Position numbers and translations under genes: made by a program
Part shown: positions 12,251 to 22,310 of the stretch, piece by piece
Position numbering within the stretch: position 1 is the stretch's first letter
Layout: each line of letters starts with the position of its first letter
Assembly: GCF_900200035.1 (NCBI RefSeq)
Contig: NZ_FZTC01000009.1
Location: 91,330 to 155,329, forward strand
Direction of reading: 5' to 3'
Length of the DNA: 64,000 bases
DNA from: Klebsiella grimontii
GTDB lineage: Bacteria; Pseudomonadota; Gammaproteobacteria; Enterobacterales; Enterobacteriaceae
Notes under the pieces: generated by a model
The model's input: only the letters and a program-made list of their open reading frames with translations
What the model was told of the DNA's origin: nothing
Database searches by the model: none

Positions 12251-12267
12251 ATGCATCTTCTATGCCA
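12251..12267 (-). promoter_or_regulatory. Sigma-54 promoter of fdhF
   Basis: Minus-strand TGGCAT-AGAAG-ATGCAT: the GG (-24) and GC (-12) dinucleotides are ten bases apart, as sigma-54 requires. It lies 53-69 bases before the fdhF ATG. E. coli fdhF is known to be sigma-54/FhlA dependent. Confidence 0.85.
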
Positions 12268-12309
12268 TGTTTTCATTGTGGGTATCGACTGATAATACGT
12301 CGTTTTTTT

Positions 12310-12352
12310 GGGCGAAATGATGACGAAAAGCAGGCTATCGTCAGTTTTGACG
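12310..12352 (-). promoter_or_regulatory. Candidate FhlA upstream activating region
   Basis: About 45-85 bases upstream of the -24 element. It contains two CGAAA blocks separated by TGATGA (12313-12328) and the palindrome CGTCA-GTTT-TGACG (12339-12352). Position and distance fit an enhancer site for FhlA, but I am not certain of the exact FhlA consensus. Confidence 0.45.
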
Positions 12353-12396
12353 TGTCGATGAAAATACCGCGCGACGGACGTCACGCGGCGTGAGGG

Positions 12397-13860
12397 TTAT
12401 TTTTTGGCTACCGGCGCCTGGTAGCCGCCGCCTAGCGTTTTGATCAGCTGAATACTCTGAACTACACGCCGGGAATCGAGTATCAGTAACGACATCTCTT
12501 CCGCCAGCACCGGCAGTCTGGCTTCGGTCGCCAGCAAACGGCTGCTAAGCCCGCGTTTATAGGCCGCTTCGGCGGCGGCTTGGGTGTAGCGGAAAGCGCT
12601 GACCCGCTCAGCCTGCATTGTGCGCTCATCGTTCAGCGTTTGCAGGCGCGTGCCGTTGATAGCGACATCGCGCACGGCGTCGAGCACCGACTGGTTATAG
12701 CGCTCAATCAGCATGTTGCTGGAGGCGCGGGTGCTCTCGAGGTTCGCATTCAGGCGTCCGCCATCAAACAGCGGCAGCGTCAGGCCAGGAATAAAGTTGA
12801 TCTGCTTGCTGCGGTTTTCGAACAGTTTATCCAGGTGAATGGAATCGACGCCGAAGAACGCTTTGATATCAAAGCTCGGGTAGAACAGGGCGCGCGCGGC
12901 GTTCACCTGATTCAGCGAAGCCTGGACATACCAGCGCATAGCCTGTAGATCCGGACGTCGGGCCAGCAAATCGTAGGAGAGCGTAGCTGGAATACCGGTT
13001 TGCACCCGCGGCAGAGATACGGGCTTGATCGCAGGGAGATCGCCAGCCCCCGCGCCGATCAGGGCGCGCAGAGTTTCACGAGTTTCGACGATCTGCCCTT
13101 TTACCGCGGCGATCTGTTTATCGACCGCCAGCACCTGCGCTCGGGCGCCGTGATAAGGCACCTGCGCCTCCAGGCCATGGGCAACCTTACTCTGGTGCGC
13201 TTCTACCGCATACTCAATGACTTCGCGGGTTTGTTGCAACAGGTCGAGCATCTGATAGCTGGCCTGCATGCTGTAGTAAAGCTGAGCGACGCCGGTGGAG
13301 ATCGCCAGCTCTACGGTGGCTGTCTCGGCGACGGCGGCGTTTTGCGCGCCGATAGCCGCAGCAACGGCAGAACGGTGGACGCCCCATAAATCCAGATCCA
13401 GACCGGCGAGCAGCCCAACGGTGCCCTCGGTATAGTAGGGGCCGTCCATCGGCATGAGCCGACTGTCGGATTGGTCGGCGAACGGGCCAAGGAAACCATT
13501 GGTCGAAACGCGCTGGCGGTTGAGCATCCCCATGGCGGCAACCTGAAGCTGCGTACCGGCTTCCAGCAGATCGGCCTGCGATTGCGCTTTTTCTTCACGC
13601 AGTTTCGCTTCGGCAAGCGTGTGTGACCCGGAAAGCGAGCGCTGAATTAAGGCGTCCAGCTGCGGGTCATTGAACTGACGCCACCACTGCGCCTGCGGCC
13701 ATCCCTGGCTGGCGAGATGGATATCGCTGGCCAGCTTAATCTGCTCTGGCTGCAGCTGTTGATGCGGCGTGGAATCTTTGCGCACCAGCGCGCAGCCGGA
13801 AAGCGCCGTAGCGCTACCGAGCAGGCCGCAGAGTAGTAAGCGTGAAAGGTTACGGGTCAT
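12397..13860 (-). CDS. mdtP: MdtP outer-membrane efflux lipoprotein
   Basis: 487 residues, close to E. coli MdtP (488). TolC/NodT-type outer-membrane factor with a lipoprotein signal (lipobox LSGC, cysteine 23). Two tandem OEP domains of long helices follow; VNAARALFYPSFDIKAFFG and GLTLPLFDGGRLNANL are the repeat-end strands typical of the family. With MdtN and MdtO it should form a tripartite pump crossing both membranes. Its start overlaps the mdtO stop by four bases (ATGA). Last gene of the mdtNOP operon. Reported E. coli phenotypes (resistance to puromycin, acriflavine) are family knowledge, not visible here. Confidence 0.95.
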   Translation of the reverse strand: MTRNLSRLLLCGLLGSATALSGCALVRKDSTPHQQLQPEQIKLASDIHLASQGWPQAQWWRQFNDPQLDALIQRSLSGSHTLAEAKLREEKAQSQADLLEAGTQLQVAAMGMLNRQRVSTNGFLGPFADQSDSRLMPMDGPYYTEGTVGLLAGLDLDLWGVHRSAVAAAIGAQNAAVAETATVELAISTGVAQLYYSMQASYQMLDLLQQTREVIEYAVEAHQSKVAHGLEAQVPYHGARAQVLAVDKQIAAVKGQIVETRETLRALIGAGAGDLPAIKPVSLPRVQTGIPATLSYDLLARRPDLQAMRWYVQASLNQVNAARALFYPSFDIKAFFGVDSIHLDKLFENRSKQINFIPGLTLPLFDGGRLNANLESTRASSNMLIERYNQSVLDAVRDVAINGTRLQTLNDERTMQAERVSAFRYTQAAAEAAYKRGLSSRLLATEARLPVLAEEMSLLILDSRRVVQSIQLIKTLGGGYQAPVAKK

Positions 13861-15902
13861 AGTTGAGCGGCTCCTTGCACTTGCTCTTCGGCTGGCGTCA
13901 GCGCCGGGCGAGTCCAGTCCGGTAAACGGGCCATTTGCTGCATGACGCGTTGCTCCTGTTGATATAGCGTGGGTGAAATGGCGGTGTCGATAAGCTCGAT
14001 GACCGGGGGCGTGCTGGCTGCGGCGGCCAGCCCGGCGGCGTATTTTTCCAGGGCATCGGCAAAACGCCCGGCCCGCTCCTGCAATAGCGAATTATCCAGC
14101 GCCTGGGCGTCATTCCAGGCGGCATCCCAGGCGTAGAGGATTTCGCGCCCCTGCTGAATAACCGCCTGGCTACGTTTCACCAGCAGCAGACGCTGGTCAT
14201 CGTCAAGCTGGCGCTCCAGCGCCACCCGCTCGCAGATCTCTTCGCAGCTATTCAACGCCGCATGAACGCCGACGCGCAGTTGCAGATAGGTTCGCTGAGC
14301 GGCGGCTTCCTGCTGGCGCGGAACGCGGAGCAATTTGCCAAGCAGACCCAGCGCGCCCGCCAGCTTTTGCGGCAGAGTTTTCGCTTCGCTTTCCGGCCAG
14401 ATAAAGGTGTAAAGCACCGCTGAAACGACGATGCCAATCATAATACCGAAGGCGCGATCGCGGATTTCCGCCAGGTCGTAAATCGGACCGAAGGCATTTT
14501 CCAGCGTCGCCAGCGCGAAGGTGACCACCATTTGCGTACCGATGTATGAAGAGCGTTCTGAGCCGGTGGCGATCCATGAAGCGATGAGAAAAACCGGCGC
14601 CAGCACCAGCAGCAGTTCAACGATATTATCCAGCCAGGGCATCACAAAAATGGTCATCAGCAGGGCGAGAACCGCGCCGCAGAATGCGCCGCCGAAGCGC
14701 AGGGTCATTTTCTGATACGACGAGCCGAGATTGGGGTTAGCGACGATGATGCAGGTCAGCATGCAGGTGTGAATCCCTTCCCAATCGACGCCGGAATAAA
14801 AGACGTAGCAGATCATGCACGCCAGCAGCGTTTTCAGGGCGTAACGAATATAGTTCGGATTAGTGAAAGCATCCGGCGCCATGGAGGGTGGTTTGGTTGC
14901 AGGCGTGGGCGGCGTGTCCGGGTCCATTTGACCCAGCTGTCGCAGAATCTGACAGGCATTCTCCAGCCCGCATTCGCGTGCCGCAGCGGTCTCTTCAGCG
15001 CTCAGTTGCCACTCGCTATGCCAGGTCTCCCCGTCGCTAATGGCGTTTTTCAGGGCGGCGATTTCGCTTTGCAGCTTTTGCCGTAGAGAATCGATTGTCT
15101 GATTTTTGGCAAAGGCGGCGGCGTCGTAGCGGTTCAGCGTGGCGTAAAGGTAGGTCACCGTCGTGACGCAGGTTTGCAACCATGCGCTTCTTGCTCGCCA
15201 GTCGGCATCATCGGCCATACAGAAGACGTTCAGTTTTTGCAGCGCTAACGCTTCCTGTTCAATGCGCTTTTCAGGTAGCGGTTCGGCGGATTGCGTCAGG
15301 CGGCTGGCGGCGTCATCAAGCCGCGCGCACAGGGCTGCGCGCATCTGATCCGCCGCGCGGGCGGGAAACCACAGGACGCCGATCAGTACCATCAGCAGCG
15401 TCGGGTAGAGTCCCACGACGATACACCATAGCGTCAGACGAACGACGACTTCGGGGTAATCGAGCATTCCGGGGAAAGATTGCCCGTAGATTGAAACAAT
15501 CGCCACGGCGAAGAAGACCAGCCCCAGGCGATGGGCGCGCATCATAAACATACAGCCCAGCAAAATTACGCCAGCGACGATCAGCCGCACGAGCGGATAG
15601 CTATAAGACCATTTGTAGATCAGAAATAAGCTGCCGATTTCCATCGCCGTGGCCACCACGAACAGGATCGCCACGAATTTGGTATAGAAGGCGTTGGACT
15701 GGATACCGTAAAACAGCACCGCCAGCGAAAGCGCCAGAAAGGGGATCTCGAAGGTCATTGAGATCAGCACCACCAGCAGGCAGCCAACCCAAAGCTGCAT
15801 GGTTTGCGGCACTCTGCCGGGGCGCTCTTCGCTTAATTCCTCGCGAAAAAAAACCAGCGCTTTGACCAGCGGCAGCGGCAGGTAATTAAGCGCGTTCATC
15901 AT
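13857..15902 (-). CDS. mdtO: MdtO inner-membrane efflux component (aromatic acid exporter family)
   Basis: 681 residues. FUSC/AaeB-like architecture: two clusters of about five to six transmembrane segments (residues ~35-190 and ~365-510), each followed by a soluble helical region. DAFTNPNYIRYALKTLLACMICYVFYSGVDWEGIHTCMLT marks entry to the second membrane half. It would be the transport subunit working with adaptor MdtN and channel MdtP. The start is one of two adjacent ATGs (15902 and 15899), both overlapping the mdtN stop. No regulator is adjacent. Confidence 0.95.
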   Translation of the reverse strand: MMNALNYLPLPLVKALVFFREELSEERPGRVPQTMQLWVGCLLVVLISMTFEIPFLALSLAVLFYGIQSNAFYTKFVAILFVVATAMEIGSLFLIYKWSYSYPLVRLIVAGVILLGCMFMMRAHRLGLVFFAVAIVSIYGQSFPGMLDYPEVVVRLTLWCIVVGLYPTLLMVLIGVLWFPARAADQMRAALCARLDDAASRLTQSAEPLPEKRIEQEALALQKLNVFCMADDADWRARSAWLQTCVTTVTYLYATLNRYDAAAFAKNQTIDSLRQKLQSEIAALKNAISDGETWHSEWQLSAEETAAARECGLENACQILRQLGQMDPDTPPTPATKPPSMAPDAFTNPNYIRYALKTLLACMICYVFYSGVDWEGIHTCMLTCIIVANPNLGSSYQKMTLRFGGAFCGAVLALLMTIFVMPWLDNIVELLLVLAPVFLIASWIATGSERSSYIGTQMVVTFALATLENAFGPIYDLAEIRDRAFGIMIGIVVSAVLYTFIWPESEAKTLPQKLAGALGLLGKLLRVPRQQEAAAQRTYLQLRVGVHAALNSCEEICERVALERQLDDDQRLLLVKRSQAVIQQGREILYAWDAAWNDAQALDNSLLQERAGRFADALEKYAAGLAAAASTPPVIELIDTAISPTLYQQEQRVMQQMARLPDWTRPALTPAEEQVQGAAQL

Positions 15903-16930
15903 TGCGGCTCGAGAGTGGCGACCGCCGATGCGCCGATGCGGAACATCTCTGCGTCGGGTTTATCCACCATGATTTTTACCGGGAAACGCTGGGCCACGCG
16001 AACCCAGTTAATCGAACGGGAAACCCGCGGCAGACCGCCCAGCACCAGACCGCCGTCGTCAGGCAGTACGCCGTAGCCGACGGAATCGACTTTACCGGCG
16101 AAGGTTTTGCCGCTGTCGCTCATCAGGCGAATAGTCGCGGGTGTACCGGTGTGGATGTTTTTCAACTCCGTTTCGCGGAAGTTGGCGATGACGTACCAGT
16201 GGCGGGTATCAATCAGGGTAAAGAGCGGACGCATAGCGGAGGCAAACTGGCCGATGGAGGTTTTTAATGCGACCACCCGTCCATCGAACGGTGCGCGAAC
16301 CGTGGCCATTTCAAGATGTAGTTTAGTGAGCGCGATATCTGCTTCAACGGCGACTCGCTGGGCAACCAGCGCATCGATGCCGCTGACCGCGCTGGCGGCC
16401 TGTTGCGCCTGGAGCAATACCGCATTAAGGTCGGCTGCGGCGGCGCGCTGCGCCGTTCTGGCGCGATCGACATCCTCTGCGGAAACAAAACCTTCCTTGA
16501 GCAACGGCTCGGTGCGGCGCAGGGTATCGCTGGCCTGTTTAGCCGCCGCGCGGGCTTTGGCGACCGTCGCCTGAACGGAGTCAGCGCCATATTTTTGCGC
16601 GTCTACGCTGCGCTGGGTGAGCATAATCTGTTTATCCAGCGCGGCAAGAGAAGCTTCGGCCTTCGCCAGGTTCATTTCATAGGTCCGGGGATCGATGCGA
16701 AACAGCAGATCGCCCTGCTTGACCTGCTGGTTATCGCTAACCGCCAGTTCGACAATGCGGCCGCTGACTTCCGGAACCACATCAATCGTATCCGCTGAAG
16801 CGTAGGCGTCGTTAGTAGCGGGCGCGCTATCCAGTCGCCAGATGACAAAGAGTAAAACGACGACGGCCAGTAGTACCAGAAGCAGAGCCGGTAATTTATT
16901 GCGAGGAATTTTTTTCGACGAACTTTCCAT
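15899..16930 (-). CDS. mdtN: MdtN membrane-fusion (adaptor) protein
   Basis: 343 residues, the E. coli length. One N-terminal membrane anchor (LPALLLVLLAVVVLLFVIW), a lipoyl/biotinyl-like half motif VVPEVSGRIVELAVSDNQQVKQGDLLFRID, a long helical hairpin (about 80-190), the second half motif VRAPFDGRVVALKTSIGQFAS and a beta-barrel domain. This is the HlyD/EmrA adaptor that joins MdtO to MdtP across the periplasm. It is the first structural pump gene; ytcA lies 19 bases upstream on the same strand and is probably co-transcribed. Confidence 0.96.
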   Translation of the reverse strand: MESSSKKIPRNKLPALLLVLLAVVVLLFVIWRLDSAPATNDAYASADTIDVVPEVSGRIVELAVSDNQQVKQGDLLFRIDPRTYEMNLAKAEASLAALDKQIMLTQRSVDAQKYGADSVQATVAKARAAAKQASDTLRRTEPLLKEGFVSAEDVDRARTAQRAAAADLNAVLLQAQQAASAVSGIDALVAQRVAVEADIALTKLHLEMATVRAPFDGRVVALKTSIGQFASAMRPLFTLIDTRHWYVIANFRETELKNIHTGTPATIRLMSDSGKTFAGKVDSVGYGVLPDDGGLVLGGLPRVSRSINWVRVAQRFPVKIMVDKPDAEMFRIGASAVATLEPQ

Positions 16931-16949
16931 GAGTGCATCTCAATAGGGG

Positions 16950-17225
16950 TTAGAAAAATACCAGCCAGAACAGCATGGAGTAGAGAGCAAAGAGGGCGGT
17001 ATAAATAACGCCTGCAAGCGCTGGCATTTTATATTTGAGCAGAATAACCCGCCGCGTGATGAGCGTAAGGATGACTCCGGCAATAATGCAGAAGAGCCAT
17101 CCAGGATAATAGGCGCCAATGACCGGAATTGCCGGAGATAATGTACATCCCGTCAACAATGCGGCCGGAGTGAGCCAGCATATATTTTTTAGCTGCATCA
17201 CAATACTGGATTTAACCGTTTGCAT
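16950..17225 (-). CDS. ytcA: Small lipoprotein YtcA of the mdt operon
   Basis: 91 residues from the ATG at 17225, the E. coli YtcA length. The upstream ATG at 17237 has its only AGG immediately adjacent, whereas 17225 has AGGA at a workable distance. A lipobox-like LLTGC precedes CTLSPAIPVIGAYYPGW, followed by two hydrophobic segments (about 43-58 and 69-90). Probably an inner-membrane lipoprotein or small membrane subunit associated with MdtNOP; its function is unknown. AaeX-like small proteins accompany related FUSC pumps. Confidence 0.88.
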   Translation of the reverse strand: MQTVKSSIVMQLKNICWLTPAALLTGCTLSPAIPVIGAYYPGWLFCIIAGVILTLITRRVILLKYKMPALAGVIYTALFALYSMLFWLVFF

Positions 17226-17404
17226 AATGAAATACATCCTGTCTATTGCGAAAAATATCCCGTGTGAATGTAAAACAGGAAAAAGAGGTCACAGTATCCC
17301 CATTTTTAATTGAGAGTGAAATGTCTTTATTAATCATCCGCATTCATAACTTATTTATATTTTTTATTGTTTTTAGGTGTTTATATTTCCCTCATGGATG
17401 TATT

Positions 17405-17438
17405 CGCTTCCGGAAAAGAATAGAAATTTCCGGAAGCG
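17405..17438 (-). terminator. Hairpin after yjcS
   Basis: 12-bp perfect inverted repeat CGCTTCCGGAAA / TTTCCGGAAGCG with a ten-base A-rich loop, eight bases past the yjcS stop. There is no good U-tract on the minus strand, so it is either a weak terminator or a 3'-end stabiliser. The rest of the ytcA-yjcS gap (about 220 bases) is AT-rich with nothing else recognisable. Confidence 0.55.
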
Positions 17439-17445
17439 AGCCTGA

Positions 17446-19431
17446 TTAATTAGGCGTAACGATATTCACCCACAGTTCAAATTGATCGAGCGTGGAGAAG
17501 ATTTCATCCAGCTTTGCCGCATCGCCGGTGACTTTGGCTTTCCCTGTTTTCAGCAGATCGGCCATTTTGGCCTGGCCGGTCAACACGTCGTGCAGGTCAG
17601 CACGGCTGATAGTGAAGGATGCATCGGGCTTCTGCTGAGAAGCCTGGCGATAGTTGAGCACGCTATTGTTCAGCGTCAGATTCAGGGTTTCGCCTCGATC
17701 AAGATTGAAATTCAGGCTGATATTTTTGCCTGCCGCTTTCTCGCTATCCAGACGGACTGCCATGTAATCAAACAGCATTTCGACCGTCATACCCTTGATG
17801 GTGTCGGGTGAATTTGAGGTATTGTGGGTGAGTTTATGCACGCCTTCGCGCAGCTCTTTCGCGCCGGTTAAGTAGAAACCGCGCCAGGTTGCGGACTCCG
17901 CCTGATAACCCAATTGCTCAAAGGAATTCGCTTGCAGATCTTTTGCCGCCTGGTTTTGCGGTTCGGCGGCAATCACCTGCTTGAGCAGTTCTGACGTCCA
18001 GCGATAGTCGCCCTTGTCATAAGCTTTTTGCGCCAGCTCAATTGCCTGTTTTGCGCCGCCCAGCGCTTCGACGTAGCGTTTACCCATATCGACCTGGCCG
18101 TAGGGGTTGAGGTTGGCCGGGTTGCCGTCAAAGTAACCGAGATAGAAGTTATAAACCGCGCGGGCGTTGTGGCTTACGGAACCATAGTAGCCGCGGCTGG
18201 CCCAGTTATTCTCCAGCGCTGGGGGCAACTTAATCATGTTGCCGATTTCGTTCATCGTATAGCCCTGATTAGCCAGATGGAGCGTCTGGTCATGGATATA
18301 CTTGATGGTGTCGCGATATTTGCCGATATAGTCGTTAATGTGCTGGTTACCCCAGACCGGCCAGGTATGCGGCATAAACAGTACTTCAGCCTGACTGCCC
18401 CACATATCGAGCGTTTCATTCAGGTAATCGGTCCATTTACTGGTATCGCGCGTTTTAGCGCCGCGCAGGGTGTAGAAGTTATGCAGCGTATGGGTGGTAT
18501 TTTCTGCGGTACATAATGCTTTAAGCGCCGGGATATAGAAGTGCATTTCTGATGGCGCCTCGCTGCCCGGCGCCATTAAAAAGTCAAATTCCAGGCCATC
18601 GATATTCAGTTTTTCACCGGTTTTGGTTATCGATTTGGTCGGGGCGATGATCGTTGGGTTGCCCGCGCTGATGGTGACGCCCAGACCATTGCCGATATTG
18701 CCCTGAGCGTTATGGGGTAGCAACAGACCATAAGAGTAGAGAACCCGACGGTTCATAATATTCCCGGCCAGCACGTTTTCGCTGATGGCTTCTTCCATAA
18801 ACCCGGCTGGAGCAATAACCTGCACTTTGCCTGTTTTAACATCCTCTTCGCTGACGATACCTTTGACGCCGCCATAGTGATCGGTGTGGCTATGGGTATA
18901 GATGACGGCAACAATAGGTTTTTGCGGGCGATGCTGATAGTAGAGGTCGAGGCTGGATTTTGCGGCTTCCGGGCTGACAAGGGGATCAACAACGATGATA
19001 CCCGTATCGCCTTCAATAAAGGTAATATTGGAAATATCCTGGCCGCGGACCTGATACATGCGTTCGGTGACTTTAAACAGGCCGGAAATACCGTTGATTT
19101 GCGACTGCCGCCACAGGCTGGGGTTCACCGTGTCGGGGGCTGGCGCATTGATATCGAATTTATAATCCTCCCCCCGATAATAGGTTTTCCCATCAGCATT
19201 TTTCAGAATACCTTGATTGAGAAGCGGGGCGATAAATCCCCGCTGCGCATCATCAAAGTCCTGACGGTCGTTAAAGGGTAGCGACTGGGTATATTTCTGG
19301 TTAATTTGCTGCGTATATTGCGTGGCTGGCTGGGCGGTCTCGCTCGCAAAAGAGGTGTTAACTAATAACCCTGTTGCGACAGCAATGGCAATAAAAGTCC
19401 TGTTCAAACGGAATAACTGCAAGTTATTCAT
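17446..19431 (-). CDS. yjcS: Alkyl sulfatase YjcS (SDS hydrolase-type)
   Basis: 661 residues from the ATG at 19431, which has GGAGA at ideal spacing and gives the E. coli length; the ATG at 19443 is too close to be used. Signal peptide [19 protein letters not shown]. The metallo-beta-lactamase domain holds [10 protein letters not shown] (zinc-binding HxHxDH) and further ligands near [10 protein letters not shown] and [13 protein letters not shown] helical dimerisation domain and a C-terminal SCP2-like lipid-binding domain ([21 protein letters not shown]) follow. Periplasmic type III sulfatase acting on long primary alkyl sulfates. Monocistronic, between ytcA and the allose operon. Confidence 0.95.
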   Translation of the reverse strand: MNNLQLFRLNRTFIAIAVATGLLVNTSFASETAQPATQYTQQINQKYTQSLPFNDRQDFDDAQRGFIAPLLNQGILKNADGKTYYRGEDYKFDINAPAPDTVNPSLWRQSQINGISGLFKVTERMYQVRGQDISNITFIEGDTGIIVVDPLVSPEAAKSSLDLYYQHRPQKPIVAVIYTHSHTDHYGGVKGIVSEEDVKTGKVQVIAPAGFMEEAISENVLAGNIMNRRVLYSYGLLLPHNAQGNIGNGLGVTISAGNPTIIAPTKSITKTGEKLNIDGLEFDFLMAPGSEAPSEMHFYIPALKALCTAENTTHTLHNFYTLRGAKTRDTSKWTDYLNETLDMWGSQAEVLFMPHTWPVWGNQHINDYIGKYRDTIKYIHDQTLHLANQGYTMNEIGNMIKLPPALENNWASRGYYGSVSHNARAVYNFYLGYFDGNPANLNPYGQVDMGKRYVEALGGAKQAIELAQKAYDKGDYRWTSELLKQVIAAEPQNQAAKDLQANSFEQLGYQAESATWRGFYLTGAKELREGVHKLTHNTSNSPDTIKGMTVEMLFDYMAVRLDSEKAAGKNISLNFNLDRGETLNLTLNNSVLNYRQASQQKPDASFTISRADLHDVLTGQAKMADLLKTGKAKVTGDAAKLDEIFSTLDQFELWVNIVTPN

Positions 19432-19713
19432 ATAAATCTCCATTTATCATTTGCATTGTGAATCTATTTAGTTAAAAGAAGGGCTGCTTTATTTCTTTCC
19501 CATAATAAGATGGTTTTTTATGTTTATAGAATAAGAAATGTGAGATGGGCACCTCTTTTTATGAGGTATTTGTGCGGATTGCGATAGGGTGATTAATGAA
19601 GTTATTACATTCAATTATGATTTATAAAATCAGGGGCATTTAACTGCATATGATTTATGGTCATATTATGGGCCAGATACCGATATGAGCGGCATCTGGC
19701 CTGACGTTAAATA

Positions 19714-20640
19714 TCATACTGTAACAGGAAGGGGTAAATAACGGCTGCGTGCCAGCGCCGCCGCGCCCTGGGCGCCGTTAAACGCTGATGATGACGCGGC
19801 GATAAAGCGTACGGCCTGATACGGCAGCGGACGGCGAACGTAGGTTTTGACCATCGCGATTAAGGCATCGCGCGGGAAGGCGGGCATATCCATCACACCG
19901 CCGCCAAGAATTACCGCGTCGGGATCGAACAGGTTGACGCTGGTGGCGATAGCGCGGGCGGCGTGGTTTAGCAACGTCTGGACAAACGGCTCCTGCTCGG
20001 CGTGGACGAACAGTTCGCCCAGCTCGTACGCTCGCGGCTGCTGTTCATACCAGCGCTTGAGCGCAATGCCGGAGCAAACGGTTTCCAGACAGGCGGGGTT
20101 GCCGCAGGCGCAGGTGAGGGCGTCATCGCCCAGCGGAATATGCCCCAGCTCGCCCGCCACGCCGTGCGCGCCGGTCCACGGCCCGCCGTTCAGCCAGACC
20201 GCGAAGCCCATACCGGTGCCAAGATAGGCCGCCAGCACCTCCTGCTCCTGCAGGCCATTCTCCTGTACATCAAAAGAGAGCTGCAGATTCACATCGCGCG
20301 AAAACTCCACCGGGCAGCATAGCGCTGCTTCCAGCCGGTCGGCCAGGTTGTAGAGGTCGTCGGCGGCGAGAGGTAGATTGGGCGTTGAGATAATCGTCCG
20401 CTTGTCTTTTGCCACCAGCGCCGGGAACCCCATCACCAGCCCGCAGCAACGGGCGTCGTGCAGGGTCAGCTGCTGCTGCAACAGGTTTTTAATGCCATTG
20501 ACCAGGCCGTCGGCGCTAATCACGTCCGCGGTGCGCCGCTTTTCGCAGTGCAGCGCTTCGCCCTGCGCGGTTTGCAGGCAAAGGCGGATATGGGTCGCGC
20601 CCATATCCACGCCCGCAACAACGTTACGCTGTTTTTGCAT
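19714..20640 (-). CDS. alsK: D-allose kinase
   Basis: 308 residues from ATG 20640 ([19 protein letters not shown]), preceded by GAGG; the ORF extends upstream but that part is the alsE reading region. ROK-family sugar kinase: ATP-binding [15 protein letters not shown], a catalytic region around [13 protein letters not shown], and the ROK zinc motif [10 protein letters not shown] (about 178-187). It phosphorylates D-allose to allose 6-phosphate in the cytosol. It overlaps the alsE 3' end by 17 bases, so it is co-translated as the last gene of alsBACEK. Hydrophobic loops are normal; nothing is missing. Confidence 0.96.
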   Translation of the reverse strand: MQKQRNVVAGVDMGATHIRLCLQTAQGEALHCEKRRTADVISADGLVNGIKNLLQQQLTLHDARCCGLVMGFPALVAKDKRTIISTPNLPLAADDLYNLADRLEAALCCPVEFSRDVNLQLSFDVQENGLQEQEVLAAYLGTGMGFAVWLNGGPWTGAHGVAGELGHIPLGDDALTCACGNPACLETVCSGIALKRWYEQQPRAYELGELFVHAEQEPFVQTLLNHAARAIATSVNLFDPDAVILGGGVMDMPAFPRDALIAMVKTYVRRPLPYQAVRFIAASSSAFNGAQGAAALARSRYLPLPVTV

Positions 20641-21319
20641 GAGGCAGTACCTCGTGTTTCGCCGCCAGGATCTGCTCGACCATGATCTGCCACGCATCTT
20701 CAATCTTCTCGGCGTGATTAAAGAGGCCTGAAGTGCCGACGATAAAGACGTCCGCGCCCGCCGCCATCAGTTTTTGATAGGTGGCTTTATTGCAGGAGCC
20801 ATCGATTTCGATCTCGTAGTTCAGCCCTTCGCGCTCGCGCCAGGCTTTCAGTTCGCCGATTTTTTCCAGCATCTCCGGGATAAACGGCTGCCCGGCGAAG
20901 CCCGGATCGACGGTCATCACCGTGATTTTGTCGGCTTTATGAATGTAGTACTTCATGGCCTCGACCGGGGTTTCCGGGTTGAGGATCAGCCCGACCTTCA
21001 TGCCGTGGCGGCGGATCTCTTCGATCAGACGGAAGGCCTGGCCGTTAATCGTTTCCGGATGCAGGGTGATAAAATCCGCCCCCGCCTGCGCCAGCTGGCT
21101 AATGTAGTCCTGCGGGCGGGTGACCATCAGATGGCAGTCCAGCGGCTTGCTGGCCAGCTTTTTCACCTGGCCGACGAAAAACGGCGACAGGGTCAGGTTC
21201 GGTACAAAATGACCGTCCATAATGTCGATGTGAAAATAGTCTGCGTGCTGGTCGATAAACTCGATCTGTTCTTTGAATTTCAGCAGATCCATACACATTA
21301 AAGAGGGAGCAATTTTCAT
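20624..21319 (-). CDS. alsE: D-allulose-6-phosphate 3-epimerase
   Basis: 231 residues, the E. coli AlsE length. Ribulose-phosphate 3-epimerase-type TIM barrel: [11 protein letters not shown] at the start; metal ligands in [18 protein letters not shown] (His and Asp of the HxDxMDG motif) and DCHLMV; later [17 protein letters not shown] and IEIDGSCN, and the phosphate site FIVGTSGLF. It converts allulose 6-phosphate to fructose 6-phosphate, linking allose breakdown to glycolysis. Ten bases separate it from alsC. Confidence 0.95.
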   Translation of the reverse strand: MKIAPSLMCMDLLKFKEQIEFIDQHADYFHIDIMDGHFVPNLTLSPFFVGQVKKLASKPLDCHLMVTRPQDYISQLAQAGADFITLHPETINGQAFRLIEEIRRHGMKVGLILNPETPVEAMKYYIHKADKITVMTVDPGFAGQPFIPEMLEKIGELKAWREREGLNYEIEIDGSCNKATYQKLMAAGADVFIVGTSGLFNHAEKIEDAWQIMVEQILAAKHEVLPHAKTA

Positions 21320-21329
21320 TATAAATTCC

Positions 21330-22310
21330 TTACTTACTGATAAGACGGTCGAGGGCGACAGCCGCGATGATTAATCCGCCCATTACCACCAGCTGGTAGT
21401 AGGTTTGTACTTGCAGAATGTTCAGTCCGTTATTGATGGTGCCGATAATCAGGCCGCCGATGACCACCGAGAAGATGCGTCCTTTGCCGCCGAAGAAGCT
21501 GGTGCCGCCGATGATGGCGCTGGCGATGGCGTAGGTTTCAAAGCCCATCCCCGCCAGCGGTTCCGCCGCGCCGAGACGCGCGGTGGAGACCACGCCCGCC
21601 AGCCCGGCGCAAACGCCGGAGATAATGAACACCAGCAGCATGTGGAATTTGACGTCGATACCGGAGTAGAAAGCGGAGTTCTTGTTACCGCCCAGCGCGT
21701 AGATGTTGCGGCCCACGCGCATGCGGGTGGTCAGGAACCAGAGGATCACCGCCACAATCAGCGAGAAAATCACCGGAACCGGTATACCCAGCGGCGTGGC
21801 GGCGAAGAAGTTAACGAAATCAAACGAGAAGCCGTATACCGAGTTGGCATCGGAAATCACCAGGGTGATACCGCGAAAGATAGCGTTGGTGCCGAGGGTG
21901 ATAATGAACGGGTGCAGGCCGGTCCAGTTGACCAGGCAGCCGTTGATGGCGCCCAGCGCGCCGCCGACCAGCACGCCGCCAATCAGCGCCGCGAGGAACG
22001 GATCGACGCCCGCCAGCATCAGCTTAGCGGTGACCATCCCGGAGAGCGCGAGGATCGCCCCGACCGACAGATCGATCCCGGCGACGAGGATCGCGAAGAA
22101 TTCGCCCATGCCGATCAGGACGGTAACCGAACTTTGGACGAAGATCTGCGTAATGTTGTTGGTCGTCAGAAAGTACTCTGACGACAGGGTGCCGAAGATC
22201 GCGACGATAATGGCGAGGATAAAAAAGGTGCCGTATTTATCCCAGAATAGCGCGAAGTTAAACGGTTTTTTCTCGTCCATATCGCCTTTCACTCTTGTGG
22301 TAGTGCCCAT
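21330..22310 (-). CDS. alsC: D-allose ABC transporter permease
   Basis: 326 residues. RbsC-type permease with eight to ten transmembrane segments; family motifs GIDLSVGAILALSGMVTA and GGTSFFGGKGRIFSVVIGGLIIGTINNGLN (the cytoplasmic loop contacting the ATPase). The start at 22310 has GAGGAG eight bases upstream and overlaps the alsA 3' end by 22 bases. It forms the inner-membrane channel with AlsA ATPase and receives allose from AlsB. Confidence 0.95.
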   Translation of the reverse strand: MGTTTRVKGDMDEKKPFNFALFWDKYGTFFILAIIVAIFGTLSSEYFLTTNNITQIFVQSSVTVLIGMGEFFAILVAGIDLSVGAILALSGMVTAKLMLAGVDPFLAALIGGVLVGGALGAINGCLVNWTGLHPFIITLGTNAIFRGITLVISDANSVYGFSFDFVNFFAATPLGIPVPVIFSLIVAVILWFLTTRMRVGRNIYALGGNKNSAFYSGIDVKFHMLLVFIISGVCAGLAGVVSTARLGAAEPLAGMGFETYAIASAIIGGTSFFGGKGRIFSVVIGGLIIGTINNGLNILQVQTYYQLVVMGGLIIAAVALDRLISK

